This document shows positions 58,025-64,000 of a DNA stretch of 64,000 nucleotides, in pieces. Under the pieces are notes generated by a model. That model was not told where the DNA came from. It saw only the letters and a list, made by a program, of their open reading frames with translations, and did no database searches. The position numbers were made by a program, and so were the translations under genes. The first letter of the stretch is position 1. Each line of letters opens with the position of its first letter. The DNA comes from Alicyclobacillus tolerans (GTDB lineage: Bacteria; Bacillota; Bacilli; Alicyclobacillales; Alicyclobacillaceae), in contig NZ_JAJFNK010000010.1 in NCBI RefSeq assembly GCF_021739485.1, positions 62,001-126,000 of the forward strand, in the 5' to 3' direction.

Positions 58025-59104
58025 CTACAGTTCACAACCGACAATGGTAACATTCAGGTCCGTGGAGAGGTCTATCTCGAAAGGAGTGACAGGTTTCCCC
58101 TGGTCCTCGGTGATCAGCACGGTGGGACGCTGCAGGTTATCCTTGCCGGGTTTCGCGACAATTCCCGTAGTTCCGTTGCTCAGTCTCACGGTGATCCCGA
58201 CCGGATAGATGCTGACATGGTTGGTAAAGTAGCGAACGAAGGTGGGGTCAAACTGTTTGTACGTCCGGGTAAAGATGAACTCCAAGGCGTCACTTGGCAA
58301 CCAAGGTTTATGGTAAGCCCGATTGGATGTCAGGGCATCGTAGACGTCGGCTACAGCCATCAAGCGCGCAAACTCTGGGATGTCCGTTCCGCGAAGGCCC
58401 TCTGGATAACCGTTTCCGTCATACCACTCGTGGTGATAGAGTGCGCAGACTGCTGAAGATGGCGGCAAATCCGGCTGTGTCGCAAGGATTTCGTAACCCA
58501 AGCGACAGTGCCGCTTCATGAGTGCGAATTCTTCGTCCGTTAACTTACCCGGCTTGTTTACAATCGCTGGACTGATTTCAATTTTCCCGATGTCGTGCAT
58601 CATGGCTCCCACGCCGAGTTCCTCGACGACCTGTTTCGAGTAACCATGTGCGAGTGCCAAGATGGTTGTAATGGTCGCCACATTCATGCAGTGGGTGTAA
58701 GTATGGGCGTCGCTCGAGTACAAGGCGCTCAGATGAACCACCATGGTGTTGCTTTGTTCGAGGTGGCTGAACAGGATCCGGTAGATGTTCAAAAATTCCC
58801 GGCCTAGTTCCCCCGATTTGACCATTCGATGAACACCGTCGGAGTGATTCAGTTTCTGGAATGCGTTTGCGATACGGCCGACAACTTCTTGACGGACTTC
58901 TGACGGAATCGAATCCATGTCTTTGATATCCACCGTTGTGGTATCGTCAATATAAACATACTTGAATCCCATTTGTTCCAACTTGGCAATGTAGGATGCG
59001 CTCAACTTCACGCCCTTGTTTAAAAGGGGTTGTCCATTCGATGAGAAAATGGATTTAGACAGAACTGCACCAGGGGATACCCGCGATAAGGCCGCAATTT
59101 TCAT
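58025..59104 (-). CDS. HD-GYP domain phosphodiesterase
   Basis: ATG at 59104 with GAGGTG upstream gives 359 residues. The N-terminal about 70 residues (SRVSPGAVLSKSIFSSNGQP, MGFKYVYIDDT) resemble the DUF3391-like region before many HD-GYP domains. The catalytic domain is complete (HTYTHCMNVA, MMHDIGKIEISPAIVNKPGK, HHEWYDGNGYPEGL, MAVADVYDALTSNRAYH). There is no membrane segment. It should hydrolyse cyclic-di-GMP in the cytoplasm. The C-terminal about 70 residues form a small beta region (YPVGITVRLSNGTTGIV) common in this group. Confidence 0.93.
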   Translation of the reverse strand: MKIAALSRVSPGAVLSKSIFSSNGQPLLNKGVKLSASYIAKLEQMGFKYVYIDDTTTVDIKDMDSIPSEVRQEVVGRIANAFQKLNHSDGVHRMVKSGELGREFLNIYRILFSHLEQSNTMVVHLSALYSSDAHTYTHCMNVATITTILALAHGYSKQVVEELGVGAMMHDIGKIEISPAIVNKPGKLTDEEFALMKRHCRLGYEILATQPDLPPSSAVCALYHHEWYDGNGYPEGLRGTDIPEFARLMAVADVYDALTSNRAYHKPWLPSDALEFIFTRTYKQFDPTFVRYFTNHVSIYPVGITVRLSNGTTGIVAKPGKDNLQRPTVLITEDQGKPVTPFEIDLSTDLNVTIVGCEL

Positions 59105-59407
59105 GCCGATGCACCTCGATGGGACAAGACTGTTGATTTCAGATCGCCGATATGCACACTCAGCCATTAGATAACACGTCAGAGTAATTATTCATCAATT
59201 CTACTTATTGTGTCAATTTTCCAGTAACAACCGCATTGCGATCCATACCTGTGGATCTCTATTAAAGTTAAGCAGATTATCATGGTTATCTAATCTTTTG
59301 AATCTACAATTCAGCTAGACTGGAAAAAGTCCGGCGACAAAAACAAGATCCCGGTAGTAAAAAGACGATAACAAAAGAACATCATACAGGCAAAGGATGC
59401 GGATACA
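59105..59407. other. Divergent intergenic region, no gene seen
   Basis: This is an AT-rich region between the HD-GYP gene and the ferric-reductase-like gene. It should carry promoters for both, but none is distinct. AAAGGATGCGG precedes the TTG start at 59408. Confidence 0.4.
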
Positions 59408-60136
59408 TTGGTTGACCCTAAAGAGGCAGAAAACTTGCAAAAATTAAAAGGGCAGCGCAATAGACCCAAGGACAAAGACCAGGAAGCCAACGCTTCCGTC
59501 ACATTCATCCTATTGGTCATCTCCGGAGTCATTGTGCTCGCCATTGGCAGCATGGTGATTTTGCAGCAGAACCAGTGGGTTGCGGGCCAAAAGTACTGGA
59601 TTATCAATCGCGCTTCAGCGATTTCTGCCTACGTCGTTTTGAGTATCGTCGTCGTTTTAGGGAACATCCTGAGTAACCCGAGAAACAAGGAAAAGTGGAG
59701 ATTGTCTCGGTTTTTGCTTCCGTGGCACCAAGCCTTAATGGCTGCGATGTTCACTTTGATTGCTGAACACCTGTTGTTTGTGGCAGTTGACCCGAAATCG
59801 GGAATTTTGCCGTCGCAGTTGTGGTTCCCCATTCATGCTAAATTCACGCCAGGTGCCATGGTCGCGGGGGCGTTCGGGCTTTACGCGATGCTTTTGATTG
59901 GATTGACTGCCGGGTTCAGAAAGTGGGTTAAAAAGTGGTTGCCGATTCACCGGATCGCGATTGTGTCGTGGGTCCTTCTTACGTTTCACGGGTTCGTTGG
60001 CGGCTCGGATACGCCCAGCATATCCTGGATGTACCTGGCGTGTGCTTTGTTCGTCTTGATTAGTTTTTGGATGCGCCACTGGTTTAGTAAAAAAATAAAC
60101 CGGGCTGCTCTGCCCGGAACACAGTCATACTCCTGA
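59408..60136 (+). CDS. Ferric reductase-like transmembrane protein
   Basis: This 242-residue protein starts at TTG 59408. A charged N-terminal tail of about 28 residues precedes six hydrophobic segments. Histidines in membrane-near positions (LLPWHQALMAAMF, IAEHLLFVAV, WFPIHAKFTPG, LPIHRIAIVSWVLLTFHGFV) match the haem b ligands of the ferric reductase/MsrQ-like domain. There is no FAD/NAD domain, so an electron partner would be needed. It is convergent with, and overlaps by 12 bases, a gene for a coiled-coil protein. Confidence 0.75.
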   Translation: MVDPKEAENLQKLKGQRNRPKDKDQEANASVTFILLVISGVIVLAIGSMVILQQNQWVAGQKYWIINRASAISAYVVLSIVVVLGNILSNPRNKEKWRLSRFLLPWHQALMAAMFTLIAEHLLFVAVDPKSGILPSQLWFPIHAKFTPGAMVAGAFGLYAMLLIGLTAGFRKWVKKWLPIHRIAIVSWVLLTFHGFVGGSDTPSISWMYLACALFVLISFWMRHWFSKKINRAALPGTQSYS

Positions 60137-60529
60137 TGCGCGCGTGGTTGTTTGAACGGGTGGCGGGGTCGCGGTGGAAGGAATGGTAATGTGCGACACG
60201 GAAGGGGCAGGGATGTTAGGCAAGGGCTGCGACGCGGTGACGATGCCGCGTTGAATCAGGGCCATCTGCCCTTTCACCTTGGCGATTTGCTGTTTCGTCG
60301 CGGTGGTGTGGTGCCGGACCGATTGAATCGACTGCTGTAGTTTTTCTAAGGTGCTTTGTTCGTTTTTCAACGTCGCTTCGAGTTGTTGGCTCCTCGACTC
60401 GATTTGCACCTTTTTTGCGCTTTGCTGGTTTGCCAAAGTGACGCGGTTCTCGATAAAAGTTAAGAGTCCCAAATAACCGAGAACGACCCCTGCGAGCCCC
60501 AAAGATGCTCTTTGCCACGGTTTAATCAT
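60125..60529 (-). CDS. Membrane-anchored coiled-coil protein, second of a coupled pair
   Basis: This 134-residue protein starts at ATG 60529, overlapping the end of the upstream gene by 8 bases with GGTGGCGGAG as ribosome binding site. It has one N-terminal span (LGLAGVVLGYLGLLTFIENR), a coiled coil (VQIESRSQQLEATLKNEQST, LEKLQQSIQSVR) and a Pro/Thr/Ser tail ending VQTTTRASGV. The TTRASG ending is shared with the partner gene. The function is unknown. The adjacent membrane haem protein suggests a possible complex. Confidence 0.68.
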   Translation of the reverse strand: MIKPWQRASLGLAGVVLGYLGLLTFIENRVTLANQQSAKKVQIESRSQQLEATLKNEQSTLEKLQQSIQSVRHHTTATKQQIAKVKGQMALIQRGIVTASQPLPNIPAPSVSHITIPSTATPPPVQTTTRASGV

Positions 60530-60977
60530 CTCCGCCACCACCGCCGTCATCGTCGTGGTGATGCCCGGAAGCTCGCGTTGTCGCCTGGACATTCGGGGGA
60601 ACCGAGGCGTTCTGACGAGCCGATGCGGCAGCCTGTGCGGCTGTCTGCTGTGCGCGTGCCAATGCGGCTGTCTCTTGCTGTTTCATGACAACAACTTTAG
60701 AGGCCAGTTGGGTCAAGTTGTCGGTTGTCTGCTTGTCCACGGACTGCACTTGTTGGAGTTGGTTTTGGGCCGCTACAATTTGGTTGTGCAACTGACTCAC
60801 TTTCATTTCAAGACTTGCGGTGTCTTGAACCGGTGAAGAATTGGACGCGCTTGTCGCGCTTACTGTAGGGGACGAGCTCGACTTTTGAGCGAGGGTTTGC
60901 TGAGCTCCGGCGAACGAACCCGCCGAAACAGCTATTGTTGAGACCGTGATCAAAATTCGTTTCAAGCCAATGGACAT
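60522..60977 (-). CDS. Secreted coiled-coil protein with His/Asp/Gly tail
   Basis: This 151-residue protein has a signal-like N-terminus (LKRILITVSTIAVSAGSFAG), a Ser/Thr linker and a coiled coil (LEMKVSQLHNQIVAAQNQLQ, QVQSVDKQTTDNLTQLASKV). Its C-terminus reads VQATTRASGHHHDDDGGGGGDD. The His3-Asp3 run could bind metal. TTRASG recurs at the end of the downstream partner, and the stop overlaps its start codon, so the two are translated together. No family is recognised. Confidence 0.68.
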   Translation of the reverse strand: MSIGLKRILITVSTIAVSAGSFAGAQQTLAQKSSSSPTVSATSASNSSPVQDTASLEMKVSQLHNQIVAAQNQLQQVQSVDKQTTDNLTQLASKVVVMKQQETAALARAQQTAAQAAASARQNASVPPNVQATTRASGHHHDDDGGGGGDD

Positions 60978-61146
60978 CTGGTGGCTGCCCTCCTAAGGTT
61001 ACCCGATAAAGCTGATTCTCAGCACGATTCAACCGTCCGGACTAGGTCTGTGCTGTATTATTTTGTGTTGTAGCCGAAATTGTAACGTAAGACTATTAAA
61101 AGATTATGAGAAATAAATATTTTTTAAACTACCCCCACAAAGCGGA

Positions 61147-61175
61147 TGGTGATTACGTATACGTGTATTAATCAC
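61147..61175. repeat. Inverted repeat between two minus-strand genes
   Basis: GGTGATTA and TAATCACC form an 8-bp stem around a segment containing ACGTATACGT, itself palindromic. It could be the terminator of the gene at 61222 or an operator for the coiled-coil pair. Confidence 0.5.
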
Positions 61176-61221
61176 CCTTTCCCCATCCATCGGCTCATTG
61201 ACGCTGGTGGATTTTTTGTGT

Positions 61222-62748
61222 TCAGTGAAACGACACAGTCAGGGCATCCGCCAAATTTCGCTCAGGGCTGAGCAAATACTGTCCGTCAAAATACAGCCCG
61301 CTGGAGCTGCCTCCGTCGAGATTCATCGCTTCTTCCAGGTGCATATTGCGAGCGATCTGTGCGAGTTCTTCCATATTCGCATCCCGCACGGTCGCCATGA
61401 CGAGGTCTCCACTGCTGTCGATGCCGAGAAAGCTGCGCCGCGTCACCGGATCGAGCAGGGACGGAGCGTTCAAACCTTCCAGGCTTGGATTAAGCACTAT
61501 GCTTCCCCCATCCACCAGCATGGGACCGGCCCCGATGGCAGCCTGCGTATTGGAAATGTCCACGGGTTGATTGCCTGTAAGAGTGGTAACGTTGACTTGA
61601 AATTGAGCCTGTTGACCGATGGTCACCTGAGACGCAAGGCTGGCATCCGCAGACCCGAGTTCGACGACAAACCCGTCTTTGGGAATGGGCGTGTTCCCTG
61701 AATGAATGCCGGTGATGACGCCATTTTCGACGACGACGGACGTCCCGTTGGGGATGTTCGTACTGGCCCCATAGTAAGGGGTTAACACGTCGATCTCGTC
61801 AGAGTGGCCTTGCCACGTGTTCAATCCCCAGGCAGACCACACCTGATTGTCAGTCGCCCCTTGTGCATGGGCGTTCCCCAATTGAATCTGTACCGACTCT
61901 TCAACCCGCTGCATGCTCAGAGACCCGTCTTTGCCAATCATCAAAAGCGTGGGCCCCCACAGGTGCTGAAACTGTCCATGGATGAGGAGGGCGCCTTGCG
62001 GCTGTTGATTTGAACCCGCGTTAAAAAAGGTTCCGTTTATGGCCGCGACAGCCTGGGCCGACTGGGCGAGTGAAGACAGGGAAGTCGAGCTTCCAAAACG
62101 ATTGCCTGCAACGACCGGCTCGATGCTCACCCCAGGAGCTCTCGGGTTGACCCGGACGAAGGTCACGGTTTGGGTGCCTTGGCCGTCTTGCACCGTCATG
62201 CTGCCTTTCGCAATGTATTCCTGCCACGAACCGGAAGACTTTTCGCCCAGGTACCAGTTCGTGCCTGTCCAGGTTGAAGGGATGCCTAAGTCGTTTTGCA
62301 ACAGCTGCATCACGTACCAGATGGGCATGTAGGTCGTGTCTTTGCCAGAAGACGGATCGACTGCGACCACGGATGGAACGTTTTCGATTGCGTTGCCGTT
62401 CACGGCAATACGCCTTTGCGCATTCGCGAGAGGAGGCACCGATTGTGGCACCTTAAGCTTGGACGAGGCAGACGGAAGCGTGAAGTTCCAGGTGGTTCCG
62501 TCCCATCCGCTTTGGATGCCCAGGCTGTTTTTTAAGGCGTACATGACGTAGGCGATGGGAACAAACGTCGTCTCTTGTCCTGTGCTGGGGTCGTTAGCGA
62601 CCAACCCGTCCGGACTGGAGAGCAGCTGGTTATGGTAAAAGATGTTTTTCTTTGGAATGGACAAGGAACCCGCGAAGCTGACCGGGTTTAGTAGAGCCAT
62701 ACATAAGGTCGTTGCTAGAAAAGATAGTGCAGCGGTTCGTGGATTCAA
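61222..62748 (-). CDS. Secreted phosphodiester glycosidase (NAGPA domain) with two stalk units
   Basis: TTG at 62748 after GAGGAGAGGG gives 508 residues. The signal peptide ends near SFAGS. Residues about 35-165 are two WDG-type stalk units (TFVPIAYVMYALKNSLGI, SGWDGTTWNF; TYMPIWYVMQLLQNDLGI, TWTGTNWYL). The rest is a NAGPA/DUF2233 phosphodiester glycosidase: QAVAAINGTFFNAGSNQQPQ, GAGPMLVDGG, TRRSFLGIDSSGDLVMATV and EEAMNLDGGSSSGLYFDG, all conserved. These enzymes cleave sugar-phosphodiester bonds, and some act on teichoic acids or exopolysaccharides, so a cell-envelope role fits. Confidence 0.9.
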   Translation of the reverse strand: MNPRTAALSFLATTLCMALLNPVSFAGSLSIPKKNIFYHNQLLSSPDGLVANDPSTGQETTFVPIAYVMYALKNSLGIQSGWDGTTWNFTLPSASSKLKVPQSVPPLANAQRRIAVNGNAIENVPSVVAVDPSSGKDTTYMPIWYVMQLLQNDLGIPSTWTGTNWYLGEKSSGSWQEYIAKGSMTVQDGQGTQTVTFVRVNPRAPGVSIEPVVAGNRFGSSTSLSSLAQSAQAVAAINGTFFNAGSNQQPQGALLIHGQFQHLWGPTLLMIGKDGSLSMQRVEESVQIQLGNAHAQGATDNQVWSAWGLNTWQGHSDEIDVLTPYYGASTNIPNGTSVVVENGVITGIHSGNTPIPKDGFVVELGSADASLASQVTIGQQAQFQVNVTTLTGNQPVDISNTQAAIGAGPMLVDGGSIVLNPSLEGLNAPSLLDPVTRRSFLGIDSSGDLVMATVRDANMEELAQIARNMHLEEAMNLDGGSSSGLYFDGQYLLSPERNLADALTVSFH

Positions 62749-62825
62749 AAAGGCCCTCTCCTCGCAAAGGTGTGCGGTACAAAGACTTCAATTTCCAAAT
62801 TATAACGCACACGGGAGCCAACCTG

Positions 62826-63611
62826 CTAGACTTCGCGATACCGGTAAAATCCGTGTTTCACCCGCTCAATCTGTCCGTTCGACATATGCATAAACCGGTT
62901 CATTTTGGCCGAAAAGTTCCTCCCCCAGCGAATATGGGGCAGGTTCTCGCGCAATGCGTTCATGCTGACCGCGCCGGCAGCGGCCTTCAGGGCGTCGCGA
63001 ACCAATTCGAATTCCATCTGCAACGATAAAGGGCTGTTGGGTTGGCTCGTTTCGACCGCAGCGCTTGCGGCAGCTTCGATGGTTTCCGTAATGTCTGGGC
63101 TGTCCGGAGCTGCAGCTTCCGAAATATCCGCAGTGTCCGCGGTGTTCGCGGTGTCTTCTGTGGCGGCGGTATCCGTTGCAGCGGTTGTAGTGATGGCAGT
63201 CGTTGCGGTTTCAATGAGGACGCTCGGCTCGTTCGTTGCAGTTGTTTCGATGGTTTGACTCGTTTCGGCCGTTTTGGAGGTCTGGTCGCTGTTTGCAAGC
63301 ATCGACTTGACCTCTTCGAGGATCTGGTCCTTCAATTCCTGCATTTTGCGCTCGATGATAGGTTCGATGAGACCGGGCAAAGCCTTTGCAATGGCGGCCT
63401 CGACCGACGTGGAAAAAATGGCAGCGAAGGCTTGCAGGCCCTCTTGCGTAAAAGTGGCAGCTGTGTTCGAAGGCGGATAATTGGATCGCGAACGGGCATC
63501 TCGGGCATCTCTCTTTGACCCTTGCTGTATATATGACGAGGAAGAGGGTTCTCCCTGATTCAAAAACGGCGACAAGTTCGTATGCGCAGACTGGCCTTGT
63601 GTCCAACTCAT
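62826..63611 (-). CDS. Hypothetical protein with Thr/Ala-rich linker
   Basis: ATG at 63611 with AAAGGAGCG upstream gives 261 residues. An N-terminal Ser/Gln-rich tail leads to a helical segment (FTQEGLQAFAAIFSTSVEAA, IAKALPGLIEPIIERKMQEL). Residues about 105-190 are a Thr/Ala/Glu/Asp-rich low-complexity linker (TATTAITTTAATDTAATEDT). The basic C-terminal domain (LRENLPHIRWGRNFSAKMNR, GQIERVKHGFYRYREV) looks like a small winged-helix or nucleic-acid-binding fold. There is no signal peptide. It may be a regulator. The family is not recognised. Confidence 0.62.
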   Translation of the reverse strand: MSWTQGQSAHTNLSPFLNQGEPSSSSYIQQGSKRDARDARSRSNYPPSNTAATFTQEGLQAFAAIFSTSVEAAIAKALPGLIEPIIERKMQELKDQILEEVKSMLANSDQTSKTAETSQTIETTATNEPSVLIETATTAITTTAATDTAATEDTANTADTADISEAAAPDSPDITETIEAAASAAVETSQPNSPLSLQMEFELVRDALKAAAGAVSMNALRENLPHIRWGRNFSAKMNRFMHMSNGQIERVKHGFYRYREV

Positions 63612-63846
63612 AGGAAACGCTCCTTTGTATGGAAGTGGTCTGATCAAATATCGAAAAACACGGTATCAATACGACGTATACGATAATTTGTTGAAGCGCA
63701 AAATGACTTGCTCCATAGTATTATTCGAAGACGATGTGGATTTTACAGACCAATCGGGGTTGTCAAAGTGGTACTCAAAGATTCGCACAATACAGTATAG
63801 CCAAAGAGTAATCACACAGTAAAGCACCGGAAACGGAGGAAGGCCG

Positions 63847-64000
63847 ATGTCCACTTTGTTGTTCGTTCCCGCAAACGACGAACAAAAGTACCAAAAGGCG
63901 ATGAACCTGCCGTGCAAAGGCATGATTCTCGATTTGGAAGACGCCGTACATACTGCGCAAAAACAGGTGGCGCGAGACCGGCTCATGACGACGCTGTCCA
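63847..64000 (+). CDS. HpcH/HpaI aldolase/citrate lyase (CitE-like) family protein, 5' part
   Basis: ATG at 63847 with ACGGAGGAAGG upstream opens a frame that runs off the window after 51 residues. MSTLLFVPANDEQKYQKAMN and CKGMILDLEDAV match the N-terminus of CitE-like lyases, where LDLEDAV carries the Mg2+-binding acidic residues. Members cleave or form malyl-, citramalyl- or citryl-CoA-type C-C bonds. The rest of the gene is outside. Confidence 0.88.
   Translation, partial: MSTLLFVPANDEQKYQKAMNLPCKGMILDLEDAVHTAQKQVARDRLMTTLS

Overview
The window looks like a chromosome segment of a low-to-medium GC Gram-positive (Bacillota) rod, most plausibly of the Alicyclobacillaceae type. The evidence is strong purine-rich ribosome binding sites with frequent GTG and TTG starts, a SinR-type regulator, a sortase, many Sec-exported proteins with no outer-membrane features, a Cys-type formate dehydrogenase next to a DUF1641 protein, and several secreted proteins sharing a WDG-type stalk (copper amine oxidase N-terminal-like) module. 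No rRNA, tRNA, CRISPR array or intact insertion sequence was seen. The genus is inference.

Layout. 1-7.4 kb: end of a DUF2142 membrane protein, a TetR regulator, a DUF2294 protein, a formate dehydrogenase gene behind a structured leader that ends in a terminator, its DUF1641 partner, and a broken remnant of fdhD. 7.4-12.6 kb: a secreted beta-helix protein, L-lactate permease, and a secreted protein with three C-terminal repeats. 12.8-19 kb: a likely biofilm or extracellular-matrix locus, with two secreted Ser/Thr/Gln/Asn-rich proteins, a beta-glycan synthase-like GT2 enzyme, a class F-like sortase, a 56-residue protein that is little more than a sortase sorting signal, a SinR homologue and a cysteine-rich companion. 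A 16-bp palindromic element of the form GTTC-N8-GAAC recurs around -10 sequences of the secreted genes. It appears again at 42.1 kb on a perfectly spaced promoter. 19-24.4 kb: a beta-lactamase-fold protein with degenerate catalytic motifs, a PQQ-type beta-propeller lipoprotein and a GGDEF/HD-GYP protein.

24.7-31.3 kb: a flavin monooxygenase-like protein, a LysR regulator divergent from a frameshifted D-tartrate dehydratase gene, a divalent-anion transporter preceded by FNR/CRP-like boxes, and a CBS-pair protein. 31.5-37.6 kb: secreted low-complexity proteins followed by an OmpR/histidine-kinase pair. 37.7-41.8 kb: a fumarylacetoacetase-family hydrolase with a malate/lactate dehydrogenase-type oxidoreductase, and a secreted stalk-domain protein. 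42-45.8 kb: a ParA plus ribbon-helix-helix module behind two sets of short direct repeats, a lipoprotein, and a CysQ-like phosphatase.

45.9-53 kb: a complete acetone carboxylase operon (gamma, alpha and beta subunits on the minus strand) with an excellent sigma-54 promoter, upstream repeats that look like activator sites, and an AcoR/AcxR-type sigma-54 activator. 53.6-58 kb: copper amine oxidase, an amino acid/amine permease and a NicO-type metal transporter. 58-64 kb: an HD-GYP protein, a ferric-reductase-like membrane protein convergent with two overlapping coiled-coil genes, a phosphodiester glycosidase with stalk modules, an unrecognised Thr/Ala-rich protein, and the start of a HpcH/CitE-family lyase.

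Themes that link these genes are C1-C4 organic acid, ketone and amine catabolism (formate, lactate, tartrate/dicarboxylate, acetone, amines), and a large secretome with matrix genes that appear to be under SinR-like control plus cyclic-di-GMP enzymes.
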